A stretch of 64,000 nt of DNA from Dactylis glomerata (Eukaryota; Streptophyta; Magnoliopsida; Poales; Poaceae). A program made the translations under genes and the position numbers. The notes beneath the pieces were generated by a model. It saw only the letters and a list, made by a program, of their open reading frames with translations. It had not been told where the DNA came from and searched no databases. The stretch lies in contig QXEO01000432.1 in NCBI GenBank assembly GCA_007115705.1, forward strand, positions 62,001 to 126,000, read 5' to 3'. Shown one piece after another: positions 21,849-33,242 of the stretch. Position 1 is the first letter of the stretch; each line of letters starts with the position of its first letter.

Positions 21849-23906
21849 CATCAAATTGGGTTGGTTAGTTAGTATCTCCCTGGTTGGGTTTCTCAAGATC
21901 AGATAAACATTTATTTCAGGAAGATAGATGCAACCTTTGTAGAAGCGGAGCAGCGTCGAGTTGACTAGCTGAATCGTAATGTCACGGTGTTCTTTTCTTC
22001 AGAAACTATGTTGGTCCCTGAATGAGATACAATGTGCTTGTTGGTGATGTTCCTATGTTGTGTTCTCAACAAATCCATACGTGTTGATTAAGTTTTTTCT
22101 GTACCTTTTTAGTACCATATTAAGGAGAATGCTAAATAAATATCCATCTAGATTGACTCCCAAATGGTTTTTTGTTTCCCTGAAACCTGCACTGTTTGCT
22201 AAGAAAGACTGGATTCATAAAAAAATTGGTTGCCCAATACCTCAATGGGTCCTGTGCTTTAATTTTTTTCTTGCGGTCTGAACTAAGAAAAGAAAAATTC
22301 ATCAAGGAGAAGACATCACGGTTTTATCAACAATACGGAGGCAAAAAAGAATCAGCCTCATCAGTGAGTACAACAAGGATCCTACAGATAACATGTCCAA
22401 CACCCTGATTCAGTGATGGTGATGTTCCTGCATAGAATCGTAATACTGAGAATATTATCAAAACTAAGTTATAATGGTAACCTTGGCTATTGTACTGATG
22501 TATAGATGTTCAACTTTAATATGTTCAGGTTCATTGCCTTTTTATCTACACATTCATCAACAACTAAGAAGATCGGTATTTTGACATAATGAAGCTTTTA
22601 GAAAATGGATGGACAAACTTCTGTAATCTTTTCCTTTTGTTTGTACTTTTAATTATTACTATGGGGGTTTCGCCCAGTGTCTCTTGGTTAAATTTTTTTT
22701 AAAGCATAATGCATTTTGTATCCTCACTAGGAATCAACAAATATAAATTAAGAAATTGGGGCTTAATACAATGCTAATAACACGAGCAGGGGTACATTCT
22801 ACAGTAGTTTCATATATCTCTGTGTAACCACAGGTTTATTCACGCCCTAGGTTCTCCGAGTGAGTTTTCCTAAGTGAGTTCAGTGGTAGCGATAAAGAAA
22901 TTATTTTGTATAAGATGTTTTACATGACAAAAGTAATACATTGAAACAAAAGAGTGTTTGACACTTTTATGAAAAAATATGCATTTTCAATGTCCCCATA
23001 TATATAGTTGTCTTTTTGTGGCAATGCACATTCTCCTCCCCAAATCCCCCCGTCATCATGGATCCGTGCTCGGGTAGGCAGGCACGACCTCTAGGTGGAG
23101 CAATTAGAAAATTTGAAGTGGCATCCAAGATCCTCCTCGCTGCCTCGAGCAACTGCTAGCAGAAGAAGATATTGGTTCAGCACTACTAGAGCCCTTCACT
23201 TTCTAGGAATGGCTGTCGGTTGATGGAACCAAGTTCGTGAAGCCTCGATCACTCACAGACAATCATCGAAGCCATGCAATGATGAGCCGTAGCAACGCAC
23301 TAGCATTCAACTAGTAGCCATTAATATTTATGTATGGACATCGATGTCAATGTAAAATGAACAACATGCATATGTTGATTTCAAGTACTCTAAGAAAGGA
23401 CAAGCTATGATTGGATCGAGCAAGAAATAATATGATAGCATTTTTTATGAATATACATCAAAAATAAATTTCCTTTGAATGGCAAGCGACATAGGAAATT
23501 AGCTGAAATACAAGCATGCATGTGCCGAAGCATATAGAGCCTTCATATTGCAGTAATGAAAAAGTATAAAAAAATTATTTCTAGAGTATGTACAATAATG
23601 TTCAAATCTAAGAAATGACTACAGTTGTAGAGACAAAAGCAACAAATTGGTAGGACACTTAGTGATTTTGGCTTGTGGATAGAGATCTTAATCTATCAGT
23701 TCTTTGTCGCCACCCAAAACATTTGTTGGCAAAAAACTACTATACTTGACCAAACTTTTTTGAAACAAAACTTATGTTTCAAAATATGTAGACTTCCGCT
23801 CGATTTATTTTATATTTTAAGTCTATATTACTGTTGAACTATCTCTAGCTGAAGATTCATATATCACGGTTCAAAGAATCAAATATGATGACACTTAGGA
23901 AATCTA
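21849..23906 (+). other. Helitron right segment, no recognisable gene
   Basis: About 2.1 kb, mostly AT-rich, continuing the Helitron after the nested element. A short open stretch starts with ATG at 23058 (about 34 codons, MDPCSGRQARPLGG), and splice-like pyrimidine/AG contexts occur, but nothing is strong enough to call a gene. Confidence 0.45.
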
Positions 23907-23936
23907 GCTGCGCAAATGCGCGGGCCAACCAGCTAG
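23907..23936 (+). other. Helitron 3' terminus with hairpin and CTAG end
   Basis: A GCGC/GCGC hairpin with AAAT loop (23911-23922), then GGGCCAACCAG spacing and terminal CTAG, followed by host T. This is the canonical plant Helitron 3' end (hairpin about ten bases before CTRR) that recruits the Rep/helicase transposase. Confidence 0.8.
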
Positions 23937-24476
23937 TTATATTGTAATGCCCAAGTGAATCTCATAGTGATCCTCATGACATTTGTATGCTTTCTTTATT
24001 CTATCAATTTCCCAACTGTAATTTGTTTACCCAGCATGTTATTTATCTTATGGAGAGATACATCTAGTGAATTGTGGACCCTGGTCCATTCTTTTACATT
24101 GTTATTACCGTTTACTATTTACTTGCATTATTTACATTCTCGCAAACTACTATCTTTTACCACACGATATATTTAATCCTTTGTTTATAGGAAACCGGTG
24201 AGATTGACAACCTCATTGTAAGTTGGGGCAAAGTACTTTGGTTGTGTTATGTGCAAGTTCCACATTGTTGCTGGTGCAAATCTACGCCCCAGATAAGGCG
24301 CCATATATAAATTGTCTGGAGCTGTCGCCAAGCCAGCGAGCATCAACCTTCGAAAGTTGGTTCTTTCTCCTACTCGTTCGATAAACCTTGGTTTCATACT
24401 AAGGGAAGACTTGCTGCTATGCTCATCATACCTTCCTCTTGGGGTTACCAACTGGGCGGTCAACTACACGCCATTA
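23937..24476 (+). repeat. LTR B, right fragment
   Basis: The remaining 540 bp of the Athila-type LTR interrupted by the Helitron, ending ...CTACACGCCATTA. No Athila primer-binding site follows; instead there is Tat integrase sequence on the opposite strand. It is therefore a 3' or solo LTR inserted into element C. GACAG (24477-24481) is the predicted TSD; its partner lies left of the window. Confidence 0.7.
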
Positions 24477-27400
24477 GACAGCTTCATTCCACTTGGTGAA
24501 TTTGTCGACTATGACAAGATGGGTGTGGCTGCAGTGCGCCAATCTTGGTAGCTTGCAAACCATGCCGAGTCCCCATTGAGCAAATGGCTATGGCAAAGGG
24601 ATTGTGCTGAGCTCTAAGGCTGGAGCGAGTGGTTCGGTTGCAAACATCTGGCATGCGTTGCATCTGGAGACGATGTTTTTGGCATCTTGTACCACTGTGT
24701 GCCAATATAACCCTGCTCGGTAGGCTTTGACAGTGATTACTTGGCTGCTGGCATGGTGTCTGCAGGTTCCCGCGTGTATGTCATGCAGTAAGAGCCATTC
24801 GTTGTTGGGTGCAATGCAGTGTTGAAGGACTCCAGATATGCTCTGCTTGTATAGCTCGCTGTTGATGACCTTATAAGCTTTGGAGCGGTGAGCGATGCGT
24901 CGTGCCTTCGTCGGTTCCTCCAAGAGTTCCTATCATGTGACGTAAACAACAAAGGGTTGCATCTAGATAGGTTCCATCATCATGACTTCCATTGCTTTGT
25001 CGGGTGCTATGGGGGCCTCTGGTACTGTGGGTGCTGGAGGGATGTCGCTTGGTGAATCCCCGGTTTACTGCTGGATTGGGTGGAGGCGCCTTGATCTTGA
25101 TAGAACGCTTGTTGATTTTTTCCAAGAATACTCCAGTGGTATGGGTGCACAGGTGGACCCGATGTTAGCCAGGTTGTCGACTTCCTCGTTGCTCATGCGA
25201 TCAATGTGCAAGAGCTCGTAGCCATAGAAATATTCTTCAAACTTATTCGAATCACCGTAGATCATGAGTCTGGTGGCTCCGGATGCCTTGGCCATCCGCT
25301 TACCATGGAGGAGGGCTTCATACTATACTTTGTTGTTGGAGGTGTTACTGAAGTTCATGCGGAGGATGTAGTGTAGCTTGTCTCCTTGGTAAAGATGATG
25401 ATGTCTCATGCGCCTGCTCCTTCAAATCTCTTCGAGCCGTCGAATTACATGCTCCACGAGGTCGACAAGTCTGGCTTGGCTGGCGGTTGTAGCTCTATCC
25501 TATCAGATAAGAAGTCCGGTACTACCTAAGACTTTATAGTCGTGGATCCCTGTTATGTGATCTCTCGTGGAGATAGCTCGATGCCCTATAGGGAGACTCT
25601 AGCGGTGGGCTTTGGGTTGTTGAGGATGCTGGATAGGGGAACATCGCTCACCAATATGATCGGGTGCTCCATGAAGTAATGGCGTAGTTTGCATGCTGTC
25701 ATGAAGACACCATATGATAGTTACTGATAGTGCACGTGCTGCTTTTTGGCCGGGGAGAGAACCTTGGTTGCATAGTATGCGGGATTTTGTACTCCATGAG
25801 TTATGCCATCGTTGGGGCGCTCAACGATTAGAGCGATGCTGACGAATTGGTTGGTGGCAGCAACATACATCAGCATCGGTTCCTTCTCCTTTGGCATAAC
25901 CATGACATGGGAAGTTGATAGTAGGCGCTTAAGGTCCTTAAATGTTGCTTGAGCTTTGGCTACCCACTCGAACTTGTCATATTTCTTCAGGAAATGTTAA
26001 AATGGCAAGGTTTTTTCTCCAAGTTTGCTGATGAAGCGGCTAAGTGCTGCAACGCGTCCGTTGAGCACTTGGATTCCTCAAAGGCCTGTTGGCTGTCCCA
26101 TGGCCAGTATGGCCCTAATTTTCTCTAGGTTCGCTTGATTCCTTGAGCAGATATGAAGTACCTGAGTAGTTGTCCTGTAGGGACCCTGAACGCACACTTT
26201 GTCGAGTTTAGCTTGATGTTCTACTTGGTGGTGATGACGATATCGTTAACATAGACTTGGACGTTCTAGCCTATTTGATCCTTTAGGCATGCTCACATGC
26301 TCCGCTGGTACGTAGCTCCTACGTTATTCAGCCCCAAGGGCATTGTTGTGTTGCAAAACATGTTGGTGGGTGTTATAAATGTTGTTTTCTCTTCATCTTT
26401 GACTTTTGTCCTAATTTGGTTGTAGCCTGAGTAGGCATCAAGGAAGCAAAGACATTCACATCCTCCAGTGGGGTAGACAATCTAGTTGATGCATGGTAGG
26501 GGGAAGTGGTCCTTTGGGCGGTGCTTGGTCAGGGCCATGTAGTCGACGCACATGCAAGGGATCTTGGTTTGCTTCTTCAGGACAAGGACTAGGTTAACTA
26601 CCCAGGTGGCTGTTTTCATTTCCCAAATGAACATGGCCTCGAGGAGGTGCTTGATTTTATCACCAATAGCCTTGTGCATCGGCTTAGAGAAGCGACGCAT
26701 CGACTGCTTGATAGGTCGGGTGTCGGGGTATACTTGAAGTGTGTGCTCATCGAGTTTCCTCGAGATGTCTAGCATGTCTGCTGGGCACCAGGCGAATGTC
26801 TCCCAGCGCTCATAGAGGAAGTCGATGAGCTTGCTTTCCTATGCAGGTTGAGGTTAGTCGACACAATGGCGGTCTTGGTAGGATCTCTTGGATTTATATG
26901 ATGTTCCTTGGTGTCCTTGCTGGAGTCGAATTCCATGTCGGGCGCTGCCCTCTTGGAGACTAGGAGTAGCGTAAGGTCTATCCTTTCCTTCTATTCCGCA
27001 AGTTTCTACTGCATGCCCAAGGACTGTGAGATCTTGTTGAAGAGTTTATCACAGTTGTTAGATCGTATAAAACTTCCGCTAACGGTGAGGACCTTGTTTG
27101 GCCTTGGTATCTTGAGCTTGATTTAAGCGTAGTGTGGTACGACCATGAAGCGGGTGTAAGCTGGTTGGACGAGTATGGCGTTAAACTGTGAGGGCCAGTT
27201 CATGACCTTGAATTCTATTTTCTCACGCTGGAAGTTGTCGGGTGTGCCGAAGATGACATCTAGGTTGATGGTTCCGAGGAGGAATTTATGGCTTCCCGGG
27301 GACGATGTCGTGGAAGGTGGCATCTAAGGGCGTGAGGTTGGTGAGGGAGACGTTCATGGCATGTAGTTTGTCAGCGAAAATCAGGGTGATTCTGCTGCTT

Positions 27401-27540
27401 CCATCCATGAATATCCTAGCTGAGGTACCTATATTGGGTGTTCTACGCTGTCGAAAAGCACGGGTACCTCTGACCAATTAAGGTAGTTAGGGGTCGTGGG
27501 TGGTTGTGTTACCGCCATGTTCACCTGTCGGGTGAATAGC
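24477..27540 (-). pseudogene. pol: Element C: decayed Tat-lineage pol
   Basis: Minus-strand remains of a Tat/Ty3 pol with stops and frameshifts throughout. Right to left: retropepsin (MDGSS motif near 27400; FGTPDNFQREKIEFKVM near 27240); RT N-terminus near 26500-26760 (CVDYMALTKHRPKDHFPLP); the catalytic box at 26242-26253 reads YVND instead of YVDD; RNase H pieces near 25720-25900 and 25070-25290; integrase HHCC near 24640-24780 (HDIHAG...CNACQMF). Sequence stops in the integrase core at VDKFTKWNEAV, where LTR B inserted. Gag and the 5' LTR are missing; the right end meets element D. The changed catalytic box and many stops show it is inactive. Confidence 0.85.
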
Positions 27541-27655
27541 TTCTACCGTTAATTGGGAAAACACCCCCCTCTGGATCATACGTAGATTTCCTCGGGAAGG
27601 TGTGTATTGCTCAGCTCTGGCGATAGGTGGCAGCTATGGCTACACCTGCTGTATC
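27541..27655. other. Junction between elements C and D
   Basis: A short stretch between the last recognisable Tat protease sequence (minus strand) and the LTR of element D (plus strand). No feature identified. Confidence 0.4.
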
Positions 27656-28160
27656 TGTTGGGGATATATAAAATGGTTATACCAGCGACGTAGTCCTAAA
27701 CTAGCAAGCCTGGGTGGCCCATAGATGGTGTTCAGGCGACAGGCCTGATCGGATGACCTAGTTGCTAGGGGACCCATGGCGGATTCCCAGATAGTAGGAG
27801 CTATTGCGGATTCCTAAAGACCTACGTATGGCCGCTACTTGATAGACAAGGCATAGTGTAAGAATTATTCTATGACTCCATATTGTATACGCCTTAGAAC
27901 CGCCGTGATGCCCAAGCCTGGCACCTTTATAAGCTGGCTTGGGGGAGCCCTTGAGGCGAAAAGACAATCTCATTGTAACCGAGCACTTATTTCCATTATA
28001 GTGAATAATAACAGCATGTAGGAATCCGCCCCTGCTGTGGGATCTGAAGCTGGGTAAACTCGTGGTATTCTCGTCCCGGATCGCTAAGCCATGTTCACCC
28101 CCCTTCCACAAACCACCATAGATTACCCTCCATGGAAGATCTGTTGGTAGAACCACGATA
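27656..28160 (+). repeat. Element D 5' LTR (Tat-lineage)
   Basis: Starts TGTTGGGGATATATAAA; the right edge is placed just before a Tat primer site and could be off by a few bases because no clean terminal CA is seen. A TATA-like TTTATAAG near 27927 lies inside the inverted repeat CCAAGCC (27912-27918) and GGCTTGG (27936-27942). No partner LTR is visible in the window. Confidence 0.65.
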
Positions 28161-28162
28161 GT

Positions 28163-28179
28163 TGGCGCCTACTGTGGGG
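28163..28179 (+). promoter_or_regulatory. Element D primer-binding site
   Basis: TGGCGCCTACTGTGGGG, the Tat-type primer site, a few bases after the LTR. It establishes plus orientation and that 27656-28160 is a 5' LTR. Confidence 0.8.
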
Positions 28180-28220
28180 GTATCAGGCGTCTGGACCGGA
28201 AATCCGGGCGAGATCCACCT

Positions 28221-28825
28221 TTGCGGGCATCAGCGATACTGTCACTATCGGGTGCGTCCTCTATGATTTTGGCGTTCCCATCGTCTCGAGAAGAACCCGC
28301 CCACATCTTTTTCATCCCAATCAAAGATATCCACATCTTCATTGGTGAGAATAACCCTACCACCACAACAAAAAGCAATGTCCGGTGGACTGGCACAGTC
28401 AAAACCCCCATACGTACCGCTTTCGAGCTGGATACGGAGGAGGGAAGATCCGATCTGGAACTTTCTAAGTCCTCTAAATTAGATCTAAAATCTAAACCCA
28501 CCCAACCTGCTCTAGAGGTAGAGGAAGAGTCGGAAGGCCACTGCGAATCCGCCGTGGCTATCCAAACATTAGAGACAAAGAGGTACCACTTTATTGCTTT
28601 CATTGGCATAACTTCGGAATCTAGCTCCAATGCAGACGACATCCAAAATGAATCCATCCTCGAGGCACTCAAGTATGCTGACAAAGCTATGACAAAGAAG
28701 CCTACAACACTGACGAGTACAATGTCACCATGAAGGAATCCAAGGCCGAGCTCGCTCATATGGGGTTAGAAAAGAAACAAGCAGCCGCCAAGCAGGTGTT
28801 CATGAAAAACAAGGGAGATGATGAA
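28221..28825 (+). pseudogene. gag: Element D gag-like ORF, N-terminal part
   Basis: A Ser/Glu-rich frame (28221-28733) of the type found at the start of Tat gag. The natural continuation shifts frame near 28690-28730 into one reading MKESKAELAHMGLEKKQAAA, which runs to the GP1 insertion at 28825. It resumes at 32587 in phase. No catalytic motif is present; capsid-precursor function is inferred from its position after LTR and PBS. Confidence 0.6.
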
Positions 28826-29385
28826 TGATATGGGCACGAAGGAGGAGGTGAAGCCCAATTTCAGGACTCCACCAAGATGAGGGAAGCTCATTGCAGATTG
28901 GCACGCCAGGACGACCTACGATATGAGATAATTTAGTCTAAGGTTGTGTCAGCAATTGATATATCTGTTTATGTTATTTCGTGTGTCAGGTCATGTTATG
29001 GGCCACTTAGATTTATTTGTGTTTTGGGTTTGGGCCTGTCCAAGCCCAACAGTTTTCTGGCCATCTATATAAGGAGGCCAGCAGTCTAGGGTTTAGGGGA
29101 GTTCAGTTGTTTAGTCAAAAACCATCGTGTGCTCCACTGTGTATCATCCCTCCGGGGAAACGGCGCTGCCGTGTTATCTAATAAAGATTACTGCGAGGGT
29201 TCTTGTGTTCATCAAGAATTATCAGGCCGTGGTTTGAGGTGTGGTGATCTTGATCAAGTTGCTTGCTGGATTCGTTCCTCTTCTTTAGGTGGCGTTCTTC
29301 GCGTTATTGGAAGATTTATATCTGGTTAGACTCGATGTGAAAGATCGGGACAAAACTCCAAGGATCACCGGCGTGATCCTTATCA
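28826..29385 (+). repeat. GP1 5' LTR
   Basis: 560 bp, TGATATGGGCACG...GTGATCCTTATCA. TATA box CTATATAAGG at 29065-29074 inside CTGGCC (29057-29062) and GGCCAG (29076-29081). Primer site TGGTATCAGA follows at 29388-29397. Confidence 0.93.
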
Positions 29386-30217
29386 TGTGGTATCAGATTA
29401 CTGGGTTTCTCACCGCGAGTATTTTCTGTTGTTGATCTGCGAATTGTCTTCTCAAGCAGTTTTCAGATCGGCTGGTTTGTTCTAGTGATTGGTCTACAGA
29501 TTGTTATTTATCGGATTTTCAGATCTGGAAGGAGTTGATGCTGAGTGTTCTTCACTGCAATTTACGTCGGACGTGACGCCAGATCCGATCTCCTGCTTTC
29601 CGGTTAGATCCGATCGAACAGCAAAAAAAAAATCTGCTCGCTATCCGATCGGAACGAGATGTGGAGATCGATTGGCAGGAGTACATTCGGTTTGCCCCAG
29701 CGCTGGCCAGATCGAATCGGCAAAGTCAAACACAGAAAAAAAATACAAGACCGCCCGTGCGTTGCACAACAGATCCGATCGCTGGAGTATATTGGAAAAA
29801 CAAAAAACAGAACAGGAGCCGGCCGCCGCCACGCGAGCGATAGGGAGGCCAGGTGCGCCCGCGCCCGATCGGGAATTGAGGGATTCGCCCTTGCTGGGGC
29901 TCGCGGCTCGTCGCCCGCCTGGCGATCCCGCCCAGGATCTAGTGTTCCTAGCGGGCCGGCCCATCTGGCCTCGAGCTGTTCGCTCGGCTGCGCCTGGCGC
30001 AATCGCTGCGGTCAGGAACGCGCGCTAGACCTCAGACCATCTCTGTGGTCAGGCGCCGGACGTTCACCCAGTTTTTATTCGTTTTGTCAGTTTCGTTTGC
30101 TGGTTTTGACTGCAATTTCGACAGATACTACTCAATACCAATAGCTGCAAGGAAAAGCATAGGTAAAATTGTTTTGTATTGATAAATCAGTGAAGGCTAG
30201 GACAAAATAGTAACAAG
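29386..30217 (+). other. GP1 leader with PBS and GATC-rich region
   Basis: An untranslated leader starting with the primer-binding site 29388-29397. From 29440 to 29940 I count about 15 GATC tetramers, often as paired GATCCGATC, plus an A-tract near 29622. Long ORFs here on either strand are by-products of the GC content. A packaging/dimerisation role is speculative. Confidence 0.7.
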
Positions 30218-32047
30218 ATGGATTCTTTCCCGGGTGATTATTACGGCTATAAGTGTCGCAGTGGTAAGAAATCTAGCGATATTTTCAATGACTATCTTGA
30301 CCTCCTGGATGGTGTTTTAGCATATGATGCATATGAGATCAATTGGCAACTGACCTATGATGCAACAGCTGAAGAGTTTGAGTCATGGGAACGTCATATG
30401 CTACAGGGTTTCTATAGGTGTGCTACCTATGATCAAAACATGAATGATTCTACCCGTTTGGCTCTTGCAGACCGACGCGTGGATGACAGGCTATACAGTT
30501 GGTGGCATAAAGCATTGTAGGAGAAGAGCATTACCTCTGCAACTTGGGCGAATTTCAGGAAATTTCTGCGAGAGTGCTTTATACCTTCTAGCACCGTGGT
30601 TCCTTCTTGAAAGCCCATGGTACCCGTAGAAGTAATTAAGAAGCCACCCAAGGTTGTGCATCGGATAGAGGATGTTGGCAAGAGCATAGCTCCTATACCG
30701 AAGGTCGTGACAGCTGTGACTACTCATGAGAAGTTGACAGTTGTTCCATTGCCGACAGTTAGCAAGGTGGAAGCCACGAATTCTGAATTGTCAGCGGTTG
30801 ATGTTGTCAAGGCTGATGTTGTCAAGGATATCGTGGAGGAGGTTGTACCATTGAGTGGGCTGAATATGCAACTCAAAAGAGTACATGATGAGACTTGCAT
30901 GACAGTGGATAGAGGCCAGCGATGGACTTTATTTCAGGCGCAGTGTTTGATCAAGGGCAAAGCGTGCAAGCTCATGGTGGATGGTGGTAGCTACTGTAAT
31001 GGAATCAGTAAGGCTGTGGTGTCGACTTTGGGTTTGTCGGCATGGCGTATTCCTGAACCTAAGCATGTTGCATGGTTAAATAGTTGCGGTATGCTGAAAG
31101 TTACTCATAAGGTACGTGTGCCATTTACAGTTGGTGATTATGTTGATGAGGTCGAGTGCGATGTGTTGCCATTGGAGGTATGTGGACTGTTACTTGGACG
31201 TCCATGGCAGTATGATCGCAATGTTACTCATGCTGGGAGAGCAAATACATATTCTTTTGTGCATGATGGCAAACAGCGGACTTTGAAACCTATGCAGGAT
31301 GATCACATAAAGTCTGATGTTGAGCTGGTGGTACACAAGGAGAAGTTGCGCAAGGTTAAGCCAAATTCTGGGCTAGCTACGCCGCAACCTGAGGAGCATG
31401 ATGCGAAGAGCATCAATGGTGATATTGTTTCAGCCAAGCCTGTAGATGACAAGCCAGTTGTTCTTGTTAGTGACAAGCCGGTTGATGTCAAGCCTCTTAT
31501 TGATGAAGGGAAGGATATGTCAGCATGTGTTCCATCTGTTCCACTTCCAGCTCGTGTTGACATGGGTGTTTAGACCGATGACGGTGATGCTGATCGTGTT
31601 CCGGTGCATACAGTGCCGCGGGTAGTCAGCCACAGTTTTGTTAGAACACCTCGGAGACGTTTTGTTGGAGCAGCAGTGCGTGTGCATACAGGCAAAGATG
31701 GACGTGTTCGTCAGTTGTGTGGCCCGGGTATTACTACTTTGCAGGGTCGTGCTAAGCAGGTTCATGTTCAGCAACGCAAGGTTCCAGCAAGGTTTGAGAA
31801 GAAAAAGGTGGAGGCGCCTAAGCACAAGTTTATTTGGCGAAGAAAAGAGGTGCAACCACCTAGGGCTGTATCAAGTCGAGCAGGCCAAGAGGGGGGATGT
31901 GGTGAGGAAGGCAAGCAACACTTGAAGACGGCGAATATGCATGGTGCTATTGTTGATATTCCGCCACCCTTTCGAGTAGATCCTTACGCGTTGGGGACAA
32001 CGCTTTTTGAAGGGGGGAGGATGATATGGGCACGAAGGAGGAGGTGA
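30218..32047 (+). pseudogene. gag-pro: GP1 gag-protease ORF with three nonsense codons
   Basis: One frame throughout. Residues 1-150 are a shortened gag-like region, variant II (MDSFPGDYYGYKCRSGKKSS; WERHMLQGFYRC). Near residue 250 is a retropepsin with DGGS and LLLGRPW, followed by a Lys/Arg-rich C-terminus. It is interrupted by TAG at 30518 (CAG in GP3), TGA at 30608 (CGA in GP3) and TAG at 31571 (CAG elsewhere). All three are C-to-T changes in CHG or CG contexts. There is no zinc knuckle. With six G in the polypurine tract the frame ends in a short basic tail instead of the acidic tail of GP2 and GP3a. Confidence 0.88.
32009..32021 (+). promoter_or_regulatory. GP1 polypurine tract
   Basis: GAA, six G, AGGA, directly before the 3' LTR and inside the translated frame. 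Confidence 0.9.
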
Positions 32048-32581
32048 AGCCCAATTTCAGGACTCCACCATGATGAGGGAAGCTCATTGCAGATTGGCAC
32101 GCCAGGACGACCTACGATATGAGATAATTTAGTCTAAGGTTGTGTCAGCAATTGATATATCTGTTTATGTTATTTCGTGTGTCAGGTCATGTTATGGGAC
32201 ACTTAGCTTTATTTGTGTTTTGGGTTTGGGCCTGTCCAAGCCCAACAGTTTTCTGGCCATCTATATAAGGAGGCCAGCAGTCTAGGGTTTAGGGGAGTTC
32301 AGTTGTTTAGTCAAAAACCATCGTGTGCTCCACCGTGTATCATCCCTCCGGGGAAACGGCGCTGCCGTGTTATCTAATAAAGATTGCTGCGAGGGTTCTT
32401 GTGTTCATCAAGAATTATTAGGCCGTGGTTTGAGGTGTGGTGATCTTCATCACGTTGCTTGCTGGATTCGTTCCTCTTCTTCAGGTGACGTTCTTCGCGT
32501 TATTGGAAGATTTATATCTGGTTAGACTCGCTGTGAAAGATCGGGACAAAACTCGAAGGATCACCGGCGTGATCCTTATCA
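32022..32581 (+). repeat. GP1 3' LTR
   Basis: 560 bp, matching 28826-29385; TATA box at 32261-32270. Followed directly by the TSD ATGAA and the resumed element D ORF. Confidence 0.93.
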
Positions 32582-32586
32582 ATGAA

Positions 32587-33108
32587 GGTCAAATGACAGC
32601 GGATTCACCGGCACTAGCAGCTAAGGATGCGCAGGCAGCAGGAGTGCTGGAGTGTCTGCCTCCCACCCCCGCCGCGGTCACTAATGACTTGCCGGTTATC
32701 CATGGCGGACCAAGGCCTACGCAGCCCACAATCCCAGAAGATCGACCTGCAGAGGACTTTGCCACGCCTATGGACAAGGTCATGTATGGTATGTTGGCAT
32801 ATCCCATCACTCCTAAGTACTTCAAGGATATATTCTATCTCGAAAATAAGTGTCGTGATATGGTTAAGGAGGCGAAGTCCATCAAGGAGAAGAACGAGAA
32901 GCTGGACAGAGACCTCAGCAAGGCACAAGACATGTTTAAACATGCAAGAGACCTAGAGGAGAAGTACCATAAACTCCTTCAAGTCAATGATGGTGGTGAT
33001 CCACAGCTAATACGGAACCTAGGGTTTGCTACGCAGGATGCGGCAGCATTGCCTAAGGTATACAAAAAAATATGTCTTATCTCGACAAATCACGCAAAGA
33101 GTTCATAG
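32587..33108 (+). pseudogene. Element D ORF resumed after GP1
   Basis: Removing GP1 and one TSD copy joins this frame to the one before 28825. It encodes Pro/Ala-rich then strongly charged sequence with coiled-coil character (MVKEAKSIKEKNEKLDRDL) and stops at 33108. This resembles the poorly conserved gag region of Tat elements; no nucleic-acid-binding motif is visible. Sequence to 33242 is non-coding and is then cut by the LTR of element F. Confidence 0.6.
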
Positions 33109-33242
33109 CAACCCCCATGGAAAATATACCGGTCTCCAAGGCAATTCTGGAAAGCAATCGATCCCCAGATCCTCTAGACACAGTTTTTAAGCTAATGTCC
33201 AAGGCACTGGTGCAACATGAGAGAGCCACCACATCGCAGGGG

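Larger units (their letters stand above)
11307..23936 (+). mobile_element. Putative Helitron (12.6 kb including a nested Tat-type element)
   Basis: A block that splits LTR B with Helitron signatures: 5' end TC (TCTATCTATTATATTATTAA), 3' end CTAG preceded by a GC hairpin (GCGC-AAAT-GCGC, 23911-23922) about ten bases upstream, insertion exactly between host A (11306) and T (23937), and no target duplication. Removing the nested element 13907-21843 and its 5-bp TSD leaves about 4.7 kb. No Rep or helicase ORF is present, so it would be non-autonomous. It may carry captured fragments (GC-rich blocks 11580-12080 and 13250-13850; an exon-like piece ending near 12440), none of which I can identify. 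Confidence 0.75.
28826..32581 (+). mobile_element. GP1: gag-protease non-autonomous LTR retrotransposon
   Basis: A 3756-bp complete element with 560-bp LTRs and a perfect TSD ATGAA (28821-28825 and 32582-32586), inserted in the gag of element D. It has an initiator-Met primer site, an 820-bp leader rich in GATC, one gag-protease frame (variant II gag) and a polypurine tract. No reverse transcriptase, RNase H or integrase is encoded. About 12 LTR differences were counted (about 2%). Its protease region aligns with that of CRM, so I infer a CRM-derived parasite. Confidence 0.9.

Noticed and set aside
29489..30144. Overlapping 100-180 codon ORFs in the GP1 leader (also 46501-47050 and 49515-49982)
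   Set aside because: GC- and GATC-rich untranslated leader; frames are not conserved between GP copies.
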